DNA from: Flammeovirga yaeyamensis
GTDB lineage: Bacteria; Bacteroidota; Bacteroidia; Cytophagales; Flammeovirgaceae
Direction: 5' to 3'
Assembly (NCBI RefSeq): GCF_018736045.1
Contig: NZ_CP076132.1
Coordinates: forward strand, 5,135,001 to 5,191,010
DNA: 56,010 nt
Shown here: positions 35,617-42,686 of the stretch, piece by piece
Layout of the letters: every line of letters begins with the position of its first letter
How positions within the stretch are numbered: the stretch's first letter is position 1
The notes under the pieces: generated by a model
Told to the model about the DNA's origin: nothing
What the model saw: only the letters and a program-made list of their open reading frames with translations
Databases searched by the model: none
Position numbers and translations under genes: made by a program

Positions 35617-36561
35617 TTAGTTTTCTTTGAGGTAATACAAGTTTCCATCCTGCCTCACAGATACATCCAATGAGAGTTCAATTATTCTCATCACTTTCTG
35701 TAGGGAAGCATTCTTGATTTTCGCGTTTAATTTTACCTCGTTTAACGAATGTTCATATACTAGTTTAATCCTGTAAGCTTCGTAGAGTCGTTTGGCCACT
35801 TCATCTATACTCGCTTCCTGGAACCAAAGGCTGTTGTGATCCTTCTCAAAAAGTAATTGCTCTGAGGAGAATCTCATTATTTGTGTGTTGGTCCCTTGCA
35901 TCACAAAGGACTCATTTGGTTTGATATTGATATAGTTATCATCTGATTTTTTCTTCACCTTCACTTTCCCTTCTATCAAACTTACTTTTGATACTGCTTC
36001 ATCTTCAATGACTTCAAAAGTAGTTCCTGTCACTTTTGTTTCTAACTGATTTGAATAAACATAAAAGGGGTGATCTGCATCAGATTTCACTTTAAAAAAG
36101 GCACTTCCTATTAATTGAACTGACCTTTTGTTTTGATCCGACAGCGGCGACTCATAAGTAAGTGATGCTTTTGGATAGAGATGTACGTTTGTCCCATCTT
36201 CCAAAGTCACAATCATATTACTATTGGTCGTATTGATAATCTCTTGCACATCTTTCTGAGAAAACAGATAAGAAGCGAAAGGAATAATCAATAACATTGC
36301 TGCTGCTGAAAGTTTCCAGAAATTATATAAAGATCTAGTTTTAGTTTTTGTCGGTACTTCTACTTTTTGTTGAAGTAATTGCAATCCCTCATCTACAGAA
36401 AAAGAAGGAATAGAAGAAGGTTTTTCCCATTGCTGCTTTAACAAAAGAAACTCTTGTTGATTTTTCTCTTCTTTCATCCATTCATCAAAAAGGATTTTCT
36501 CTTCTGCACTTAAATCTTTCTCCAGTGCCTTAACTAATATCTGATCTATATTTTTGTTCAT
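35617..36561 (-). CDS. FecR-family anti-sigma factor
   Basis: A 314-residue single-pass inner-membrane protein. A cytoplasmic N-terminus of about 85 residues (LSAEEKILFDEWMKEEKN) should hold the sigma factor. A membrane helix follows (about 86-105, FWKLSAAAMLLIIPFASYLF), then a periplasmic FecR domain (VTLEDGTNVHLYPKASLTYE) and a C-terminal DUF4974-like domain (SIDEVAKRLYEAYRIKLVYE). It would transmit the SusC signal across the membrane. It sits between the sigma gene (107 bp upstream) and susC, the usual order. Confidence 0.95.
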   Translation of the reverse strand: MNKNIDQILVKALEKDLSAEEKILFDEWMKEEKNQQEFLLLKQQWEKPSSIPSFSVDEGLQLLQQKVEVPTKTKTRSLYNFWKLSAAAMLLIIPFASYLFSQKDVQEIINTTNSNMIVTLEDGTNVHLYPKASLTYESPLSDQNKRSVQLIGSAFFKVKSDADHPFYVYSNQLETKVTGTTFEVIEDEAVSKVSLIEGKVKVKKKSDDNYINIKPNESFVMQGTNTQIMRFSSEQLLFEKDHNSLWFQEASIDEVAKRLYEAYRIKLVYEHSLNEVKLNAKIKNASLQKVMRIIELSLDVSVRQDGNLYYLKEN

Positions 36562-36668
36562 TTGTTTTTGCTTTCACTACTAAGAGTCGAAACTGAATCG
36601 CTACCTCACTTTTTTTAAATGAACAAATGATGAATTATAAATGAACTGGAAATAGGCACTGAATAGCT

Positions 36669-37217
36669 TTAATCATTGATTTTAGACTTTCTTCCCTGAA
36701 TTTGAAGTTTTGTTCTAAAATGTTTCAAGGCATTGATCATGTGTTTTTCAACTGCACTTACAGAAATGTTCATCAACTGCGCAATTTCTTTATAGGACAT
36801 CTCTTCCTCTCTTTTTAAAAGAAAAACTTCCTTGGTTCTAGTCGGTAATTGATGCAGTTCTGATTTAAATTGATGCTCCATTTCATCAAATACCATTTGT
36901 TCTTGAATGGTAAAATCAGTTGAAATAAAAACATCCGACAGTTCCTCATTAAACTGCTGCTGTTCACCCTTCTTTCTGATGATATTATTTCTAACCGATT
37001 GATATAAATAGGCTTTTGGATGATCAGGAATAATTAGGCTACCTCGTTTCTCCCAGATGTTAGTAAAGATATCCACCACAACTTCTTGTACTATATCCCT
37101 ATCGGCATAAATACCATAGGCATATTTACAAAGTGGCTCGAAGTGAAGTTTAAACAGTTGGTCGAATGAAGTATAGTTTCCTTTATTTATCCCTTGAAAA
37201 AGATTTAGGTCTTTCAT
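36669..37217 (-). CDS. ECF RNA-polymerase sigma factor, FecI-like
   Basis: A 182-residue sigma-70 family protein with only regions 2 and 4. Region 2: YAYGIYADRDIVQEVVVDIF and TNIWEKRGSL. Region 4: EEEMSYKEIAQLMNISVSAVEKHM, an intact helix-turn-helix. A long Gln/Glu-rich linker (QQQFNEELSD) lies between. It is the first gene of the FecR-SusC-SusD operon and should drive that operon when released from FecR. It is preceded by a terminator (37338-37373) of the nadD operon. Confidence 0.95.
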   Translation of the reverse strand: MKDLNLFQGINKGNYTSFDQLFKLHFEPLCKYAYGIYADRDIVQEVVVDIFTNIWEKRGSLIIPDHPKAYLYQSVRNNIIRKKGEQQQFNEELSDVFISTDFTIQEQMVFDEMEHQFKSELHQLPTRTKEVFLLKREEEMSYKEIAQLMNISVSAVEKHMINALKHFRTKLQIQGRKSKIND

Positions 37218-37330
37218 GGTTTTGTAGTTTATGCCACAAATAAAAGCATCCTATATTCTTCTTTCTATTCTAACCGATGAACATTCTATTAAGTATTTTC
37301 TTCAATGTTAATTGACCAACAATTTAGAAC

Positions 37331-37373
37331 ATAAAAAAAGTACATGGTCATACTAATTTATGGCCATGTACTT
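37331..37373 (-). terminator. terminator of the mnmD-nadD operon
   Basis: AAGTACATGG (37338-37347) pairs with CCATGTACTT (37364-37373); on the minus strand seven T follow. It lies 24 bp after the nadD stop. Confidence 0.9.
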
Positions 37374-37396
37374 CAATTTATTTTTTGATGAATTTA

Positions 37397-37975
37397 CTAT
37401 CCCTTATAAAACCCCTTACTCTCAATCAGCTCTCTCACCCCATCAGGAACCATATAACGAATATCTTTCTTTGCCTGTATCGACTTTCTGATGTAAGTCG
37501 CAGAAATATCCACCATAGGTGCCTCAATCAATTTCACATTTTCATGATCCTTTAGATCTGAAGTTTTAGCGTGAGGACGAGGGTAGACCAATAAGCCATA
37601 ATCTTCGAGAATAATATGGTGGTTCTTCCACTTTCTAAAACCTTCTAGATTATCTTCTCCTACGATGACTTTAAAATCGTGTTGAGGGTGTTTCTCTGAA
37701 AGATAGACCAAGGTATCCACAGTATAGCTCGGCTTAGGCATTCTAAACTCTATATCCGTCGCTTTAAAGTTGTAGTTTTTATCTATGGCCGCTTGTACCA
37801 TATCCAAACGATCAAACTCGTGGAGTAGAGTACTTTTCTTTTTAAAAGGATTGTGAGGAGAAACAACAAACCAAACTTCGTCTACTTCTCCGCTTTGAAC
37901 CATGGCATTTGCTAGAATTAAATGCCCAATATGTATAGGATTAAATGATCCGAAAAATAAACCTGTCTTTCTCAT
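37397..37975 (-). CDS. nadD: nicotinate-nucleotide adenylyltransferase
   Basis: A 192-residue enzyme of NAD biosynthesis that joins nicotinate mononucleotide and ATP to deamido-NAD. Seen directly: the nucleotidyltransferase GSFNPIHIGHL motif at the N-terminus, WFVVSPHNPFKK, FKVIVGEDNLEGF, and the C-terminal ISATYIRKSI (the S-x-x-x-I-R-K motif). Length and domain are normal. It starts 5 bp after the mnmD stop, on the same strand, so both are cotranscribed from the promoter at 38656. Its codons are ordinary for this genome. Confidence 0.95.
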   Translation of the reverse strand: MRKTGLFFGSFNPIHIGHLILANAMVQSGEVDEVWFVVSPHNPFKKKSTLLHEFDRLDMVQAAIDKNYNFKATDIEFRMPKPSYTVDTLVYLSEKHPQHDFKVIVGEDNLEGFRKWKNHHIILEDYGLLVYPRPHAKTSDLKDHENVKLIEAPMVDISATYIRKSIQAKKDIRYMVPDGVRELIESKGFYKG

Positions 37976-37980
37976 TTATC

Positions 37981-38652
37981 TTATTTTTTCCAACCTCTCA
38001 ACATTTCTCTTTTACCAGGAGGGCCTGGGTAGCGTTCCACTTCGTAGCCTACGCTTACCAAGTCTCTTCTTAATTGACCTTTTGCACAGTAAGTCACAAA
38101 TAAACCGTTTGAGGCCGTCAACTCAAAAGTTTTCTTTAAGTTATCCACAATCCATACTTCCGGTTGCTTGTTCGGTGCGAAGGCATCAAAGAAGATCACA
38201 TCAAATGATAAGGTCGGAGTGAAGTGCTCTAAAGTTGTTTTTTGTTTGTGAAGTTTGAAGTTAGGTAGGATTTCTACCTCTTCATCCCAAGCAGCTTGAT
38301 GTAAAGCCTCAAAATAAGGCGTCAGATGCTCATCTAGCAGTTGGTTATAGTTGAGTCCATCAATAAGCTCCTCTGATAAAGGAAAGGGCTCTAGGGTAAC
38401 ATAATTGATCTTTACTTCTGGGTATTTCAATGCTTGCTCTACCATCAAGATAGCGTTCAAACCTGTTCCCATTCCCACTTCGAGGATATTCACCTCTGTT
38501 TTTCCTTCCATAATGGCTTCGAATCCCGATTTGATAAATACATACCTCGATTCTGTTAAAGCACCGTGAGAGGAATGATAGGTCTCATTTAAGGCCTCAT
38601 TGTATAAAGAGCTCGATCCGTCTCCTGTTTCTATAATTTTGATGTTACCCAT
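37981..38652 (-). CDS. mnmD: tRNA 5-methylaminomethyl-2-thiouridine(34) methyltransferase, MnmD
   Basis: A SAM-dependent methyltransferase of about 223 residues. It carries VNILEVGMGTGLNAILMVEQ (SAM-binding), SFDVIFFDAFAPNKQPEVW (the motif shared with the methyltransferase half of MnmC), and GPPGKREMLRG at the end. It lacks the oxidase half, as in organisms with a stand-alone MnmD, and finishes the mnm5s2U modification of wobble uridine. I chose the ATG at 38652 rather than the upstream in-frame ATG at 38673. The -7 box TATTTTTG ends only a few bases before 38652, leaving 38673 outside the transcript. Confidence 0.9.
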   Translation of the reverse strand: MGNIKIIETGDGSSSLYNEALNETYHSSHGALTESRYVFIKSGFEAIMEGKTEVNILEVGMGTGLNAILMVEQALKYPEVKINYVTLEPFPLSEELIDGLNYNQLLDEHLTPYFEALHQAAWDEEVEILPNFKLHKQKTTLEHFTPTLSFDVIFFDAFAPNKQPEVWIVDNLKKTFELTASNGLFVTYCAKGQLRRDLVSVGYEVERYPGPPGKREMLRGWKK

Positions 38653-38655
38653 ACT

Positions 38656-38663
38656 GCAAAAAT
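38656..38663 (-). promoter_or_regulatory. -7 box of the mnmD-nadD operon
   Basis: The minus strand reads TATTTTTG, an exact TAnnTTTG match, ending 3 bp before the ATG at 38652. The resulting transcript would be nearly leaderless. No TTTG is found at -33. Confidence 0.45.
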
Positions 38664-38683
38664 ACACACTCATAAAATAAAGA

Positions 38684-38730
38684 AAAGGCTTTTAACCATG
38701 TTATTTCTCAAACCATAGTTAAAAGCCTTT
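38684..38730 (-). other. long hairpin with 13-bp arms between mnmD and the PpiD-like gene
   Basis: AAAGGCTTTTAAC (38684-38696) and GTTAAAAGCCTTT (38718-38730) are perfect inverted repeats with a 21-nt loop. On the minus strand a T-rich tail (TTTTCTTT) follows. It lies behind the stronger terminator at 38743 and could be a second terminator, but it also lies directly upstream of the mnmD promoter. Confidence 0.5.
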
Positions 38731-38742
38731 GTTTCAAAAGCA

Positions 38743-38774
38743 CAAAAAAAAGAGATCACCCGAAGATGATCTCT
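38743..38774 (-). terminator. terminator of the PpiD-like gene
   Basis: AGAGATCA (38751-38758) pairs with TGATCTCT (38767-38774). The minus strand continues with eight T. It lies 27 bp after the stop codon. Confidence 0.93.
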
Positions 38775-38800
38775 TAATTTATATTTTTAGAACGTTGTTC

Positions 38801-40897
38801 CTAGAAGAATTTATAACGCTCGTCTTTTACGTCTGAAAGCTCAGTTACTGCATTCAATACATTTTGGAATGCGTATCTAGTTGCTTGGTTTTCTACCTGA
38901 CGTTGGTAGATAGTGTAATCCGCTGACTCTAATGCTTTGTCTGCTTTTCTTACTTTAACGATAACTACACTGTTCTCATCTACGATAGGAGCAGAAGTAG
39001 CACCTTCTTTTAAACCAAACGCAGTACCGATTGTCTTAGGAGCAATACCGATACCTTGGATAGAAATATCGCTGAAAGATAATTCGTTTACGATATCTGT
39101 TTTCGCACCGTTACCGTAAGCTTTCGCCATGTCAGTTAAGTCGCCTTTTAAGCTGTTTAACTTGTTCACGATGAATTCAGCTTTCTTCGCCTTAGTTGCT
39201 TGAACTTTTGCTTCGTTTTTCACTTCAGCAAAATCAGCTACACCTTCTTCACGAGAAGACATTAAAGTAGCTACTACGAATCTGTCGTCTAAGTCAAATA
39301 CTTCAGAAACATCATCGATACCTGCCTCAGTGTAAGCCCAACGTACAACTTGTCTTACTGAGTTACCTCTTAAGCTGTTGATGTATGTAGCTTCAGGAGC
39401 AATGTTTAAAGCTTGCTCTACGAATAATTTTTCTTCGTCAGCTTTAGCTTCGAATGCTGCTCTACCAGATTTAACTGATGAAGCGAATACTGAAGCTTTT
39501 CTGTATGCTGCGTTGATTGTAGCGTCTGAAGGAGTTAATTTTTTCTCCACGATCGCTAAATCGTACATTTTCTTAGTTTTTGTCTCTGTTACTTTGATGA
39601 TATGGTAACCGAATTGAGTTTTCACTAATCTGTTTACCAAACCAGTTCTTCTAGCACCAAATACTGCTTGATCGAATTCTTTTACCATTCTACCTTTAGC
39701 AAACCAGTTCAAATCACCACCGTTTGCTTTAGTTGTTGGAGCAGCATCACCTACTTTCTTAGCAAGCTCTTCGAAGTTTTCACCGTTTTGGATCTTTCTT
39801 AAAGTAGCTAAAGCTTCTTTCTTAGCAGCAGCATCATCTTTATCGTTTTTGAATAAGATGTGAGATGCACGAGCAGAGTAGATTGAATCTTCTGAAGTAC
39901 CAGTTACTTTGTAGATTCTGTAAGCACCTGCAGCGAAGTAAGGACCGTATACTTGATCTACAGCCATATCTTCGTTGATCATGTAAGTAGGAACACCTGT
40001 CATGTTCACTGTCATCAAGTTAGTAGCACCTTCTGAGTGAGAATCAACAAATGCAGTATCGTTTGTTGTTTTCGCGAAAGAACGTTGTAAGTCTTTCATT
40101 TCGCCTTCCAATACTTCTTTGTCAGCATCAGATGGTTGAACTTGGAAAGAAACAAACTCAATACCTCTGTTCGCTTTACGCTCAAATTCGTGTTGATTGT
40201 TGTTGTAGTAAGATTTGATATCAGACTCAGAAACATCCACTAAAGAATCTGCTACAGCATAGAAAGGAACGTTTAAGTAAGCAATTTCAACTTTGTCGTT
40301 TTGCTTCTCATATTCTTTCTTACCTTCTAAGTTAGAAGCATAAGTTGTTCTAGAAATCAAGTTTTCGAATTTTACACGACCTCTTGAAGTCTTCAACTGT
40401 TGCTCCATTGCCACTTGTTGTTGGTATTGCTGTGAATTAGCTCCTTGAGTTTTCAACATGCTTAAGTACTCGTTGATACGCTCTTTGCTTACTTGACCAG
40501 TTGAGTCTACGAAGTAACGTCCAAATTGAGGGTCGATGTTGTTTCCTGAGATAATATCAGTCATTTCTTCATCCGTAACTGTAATACCTAGTTCGTCCAT
40601 TTGACGTTGGTATGCGATACGGTAGATCATTTCATTCCATGCTGCTTGACGAACACCTTGCATTTGTTGTTCGTTTGGAGGAGTTGGATAATTCGCTTTA
40701 ATATTTTCAACGATTGTAGAGAATTCTCTCAATTCAATATCATCCCCACTAATTTGCCCTACAACTTGCTTGTTATTTCCCAATAATGTAGAGTTTGGTG
40801 ACAGCAGGTCACCTCCTACCATAAATAGAATAAGACCGACTGCAATTACACCAATTGCTACGCCAGATCTCTCCCTTATACTCGTAATGATTGCCAT
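38801..40897 (-). CDS. PpiD-like periplasmic peptidyl-prolyl isomerase/chaperone
   Basis: A 698-residue inner-membrane-anchored folding factor. One N-terminal helix (about 13-32, GVAIGVIAVGLILFMVGGDL) is followed by a SurA_N-like helical chaperone region with NEMIYRIAYQRQMDELGITV and a long SurA-like segment. A parvulin PPIase domain spans about 340-440 (RASHILFKNDKD, FEELAKKVGDAA, GGDLNWFAKGRMVKEFDQAV, TQFGYHIIKV). A C-terminal domain of some 200 residues follows. It probably helps outer-membrane proteins, so abundant here, to fold in the periplasm. The gene stands alone, with a perfect terminator downstream and the tRNA operon upstream on the same strand. Confidence 0.9.
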   Translation of the reverse strand: MAIITSIRERSGVAIGVIAVGLILFMVGGDLLSPNSTLLGNNKQVVGQISGDDIELREFSTIVENIKANYPTPPNEQQMQGVRQAAWNEMIYRIAYQRQMDELGITVTDEEMTDIISGNNIDPQFGRYFVDSTGQVSKERINEYLSMLKTQGANSQQYQQQVAMEQQLKTSRGRVKFENLISRTTYASNLEGKKEYEKQNDKVEIAYLNVPFYAVADSLVDVSESDIKSYYNNNQHEFERKANRGIEFVSFQVQPSDADKEVLEGEMKDLQRSFAKTTNDTAFVDSHSEGATNLMTVNMTGVPTYMINEDMAVDQVYGPYFAAGAYRIYKVTGTSEDSIYSARASHILFKNDKDDAAAKKEALATLRKIQNGENFEELAKKVGDAAPTTKANGGDLNWFAKGRMVKEFDQAVFGARRTGLVNRLVKTQFGYHIIKVTETKTKKMYDLAIVEKKLTPSDATINAAYRKASVFASSVKSGRAAFEAKADEEKLFVEQALNIAPEATYINSLRGNSVRQVVRWAYTEAGIDDVSEVFDLDDRFVVATLMSSREEGVADFAEVKNEAKVQATKAKKAEFIVNKLNSLKGDLTDMAKAYGNGAKTDIVNELSFSDISIQGIGIAPKTIGTAFGLKEGATSAPIVDENSVVIVKVRKADKALESADYTIYQRQVENQATRYAFQNVLNAVTELSDVKDERYKFF

Positions 40898-41103
40898 GAT
40901 TAATTATAAATGCTTTATATATGAATCCTTTTGGTATATCCATGGATGTTTTTTCTTCCCATTCAGATTGAAAAACCACCACTCAAAAAACTTTACAGGG
41001 AATCTTTCCAAGTAAAATTAAAAACATGCAAATGTAACAAGATATTGGGTAGCAACACAATTAAATACAAAAAAATGTACAGATAACACCAAAAATTTAG
41101 CAT

Positions 41104-41138
41104 AAAAAAAAACCTAACAGAAAAATATCTGTTAGGTT
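41104..41138 (-). terminator. terminator of the tRNA Gly-Leu-Gly operon
   Basis: AACCTAACAG (41111-41120) pairs perfectly with CTGTTAGGTT (41129-41138); on the minus strand nine T follow. A second short hairpin, TCTTGGT/ACCAAGA (41143-41160), lies between it and the last tRNA and may mark the 3' processing site. Confidence 0.93.
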
Positions 41139-41159
41139 TAATTCTTGGTACTAACCAAG

Positions 41160-41232
41160 AGCGAAAAACGGGGTTCGAACCCGCGACCTCAACCTTGGCA
41201 AGGTTGCGCTCTACCAGCTGAGCTATTTTCGC
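41160..41232 (-). tRNA. tRNA-Gly(GCC), copy 2 of the operon
   Basis: 73 nt. The acceptor is GCGAAAA/TTTTCGC with discriminator T, and the D arm (AGCTCAGCTGGTAGAGC), the anticodon loop with GCC and the T arm (CGGGTTCGAACCCCG) all fold. CCA is not encoded. The sequence is identical to 41365-41437. Confidence 0.96.
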
Positions 41233-41240
41233 TGATTTAG

Positions 41241-41324
41241 TACCAGGAGTGGGGATCGAACCCACACGAGGTTGCCCTCACAAGATTTTAAGTCTTGCGC
41301 GTCTACCAGTTCCGCCATCCCGGC
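41241..41324 (-). tRNA. tRNA-Leu(TAA)
   Basis: 84 nt class II tRNA. The acceptor is GCCGGGA/TCCTGGT and the discriminator A. The anticodon stem CAAGA/TCTTG holds the loop CTTAAAA (anticodon TAA). A long variable arm and a normal T arm (GTGGGTTCGATCCCCAC) follow. CCA is not encoded. It lies 8 bp from the downstream tRNA-Gly. Confidence 0.95.
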
Positions 41325-41364
41325 CCAACCATCTCTGATTGGAGATGAAAGGATTTCATTTTTG

Positions 41365-41437
41365 AGCGAAAAACGGGGTTCGAACCCGCGACCTCAACCT
41401 TGGCAAGGTTGCGCTCTACCAGCTGAGCTATTTTCGC
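41365..41437 (-). tRNA. tRNA-Gly(GCC), copy 1 of the operon
   Basis: 73 nt, identical to the copy at 41160-41232, anticodon GCC, discriminator T, no CCA encoded. It is the first gene of the Gly-Leu-Gly operon; its transcription would start near 41475. Confidence 0.96.
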
Positions 41438-41480
41438 TTGATGTCCTTTTCATCTGTGTGTCTTTCCGTTGAAAGCGATG

Positions 41481-41512
41481 CAAAGGTAAGGCGACTTTTT
41501 TTATTTCCAAAA
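41481..41512 (-). promoter_or_regulatory. promoter of the tRNA Gly-Leu-Gly operon
   Basis: The minus strand reads TTTTGG (41507-41512), an 18-bp spacer, then TACCTTTG (41481-41488), a good match to the Bacteroidetes -33/-7 promoter. The following bases GCATCGCTTT are the same as after the -7 box of the tRNA-Arg promoter. Confidence 0.8.
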
Positions 41513-42190
41513 GTTTTTTCGAAAAATGTAATAAACGAATGTAAACTACCTGATTATCAAGGTCAATTTTTACAAACTTTTTTTGAAGTTTTTTTGGTGG
41601 GTTTTAAAATCGGTGTTTTTCGTTGAAATCGGAGGTCTCAAAACTCCCACAGTTTTGGAGGTAGTCTTCTTCTTTATTTTATTTTATTTACGATTCAATC
41701 TCTATTTTTACATTTGTTTGCATTTAAAATCAAACAAAATTTCTCCTTTTTTGATTTTTCTAAGTGTCAAACATCAATAAATCTGGAAAAATGAGAAGTG
41801 AAAATTCTTGTTTTTGGTTTTTTGGATTAAAAAAATTGAGTTTAGAGGAAAAAATTATGATCATTTTTCATCAAAAATTTCCGATCATGAACTTCAATCA
41901 TCAAAAAGAACTTCTGTTTTTTATAATTTTAGATCAAATTAAATACGATTGATAAAACCAATTTTAAATATTTTCATGCAAATTTTGAATCTATATATCA
42001 ATTGTCCGCTTTAATTATCTAATAAATATGATGAGCAAAAGTAAATAACAACGTTTGAAACAATTTTTATAATCTAAAAACTATCAGTGAAAAGGAGTGA
42101 CTTACCATTAAAATTTAATACAAGTTTTAATGATCGTTATTGATTTACTATTATTAAGGATCTATTCACAATAACAGCTTTAAAGTAGTT
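41513..42190. other. gene-free, very AT-rich region
   Basis: About 680 bp without a convincing gene between the tRNA operon and the Hpt-like gene. I see a hairpin CTCAAAACT/AGTTTTGGAG (41637-41660) with a T-rich tail, and long T and A tracts. The short open frames in it show no protein-like composition. The end holds the promoter of the Hpt-like gene. Confidence 0.4.
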
Positions 42191-42198
42191 TATCTTTG
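42191..42198 (+). promoter_or_regulatory. -7 box of the Hpt-like gene
   Basis: TATCTTTG is an exact TAnnTTTG match. It lies 108 bp before the start codon at 42307. A -33 TTTG is not found at the right distance. Confidence 0.45.
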
Positions 42199-42306
42199 CG
42201 TTACGAATTAAGGGTTCTTTTTACATATCCTGTTTTTTATAAGACAATAAGACACGATTTTACTGATATATAGAAAGATTTCATTACTTTTAAAGGAATA
42301 ATAATC

Positions 42307-42672
42307 ATGGCAATATCAACTTATCCTATGGATTTTAGTTTCACAGATACACTTTTTGAGGGAGATAAAGAAGGTTATATCGACTTCCTAAGCATTTCTA
42401 TAGATGAATTCGAAACTGATTTTCCTAAACTAAAACTAGCTTTGGAAGATAAAGATTCTGATCTATTCAGTGCAGTTAAACATAAGTTTAGCACAAGACT
42501 TCATACATTTAACTTAGATACATTAGAAAGATTTATGGCTGATGTTGGAGCAAATTACAAAGAGGATGTAAACTCAGTAGATCCTGTAATGGCTTGGGCT
42601 GAATTAGAGCGTCATTTAAAGAGTATCTTAGATACATTAAACCTTAAATTGACAGAAATTAAAAACAGTTAG
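42307..42672 (+). CDS. Hpt-like single-domain phosphotransfer protein (tentative)
   Basis: A 121-residue all-helical protein. The segment VKHKFSTRLHTFNLDTLERF (about 57-76) resembles the phosphorylated helix of Hpt domains as they appear in Bacteroidota, with H59 in the right place and the helix pattern before (FLSISIDEFETDFPKLKLAL) and after (WAELERHLKSILDTLNLKLT) consistent. There is no signal peptide. It converges with the TPR-protein gene, with only 14 bp between the stops. A response regulator (44618) and a second Hpt protein (52537) are encoded nearby on the other strand, so a split phosphorelay is possible. Confidence 0.5.
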   Translation: MAISTYPMDFSFTDTLFEGDKEGYIDFLSISIDEFETDFPKLKLALEDKDSDLFSAVKHKFSTRLHTFNLDTLERFMADVGANYKEDVNSVDPVMAWAELERHLKSILDTLNLKLTEIKNS

Positions 42673-42686
42673 TCTCGACTAACCAT

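Noticed and set aside
41438-41952. Chain of overlapping short open frames on the plus strand
   Set aside because: The region is low-complexity and AT-rich, carries the tRNA promoter on the other strand, and the translations are Phe/Lys-rich with no domain pattern.
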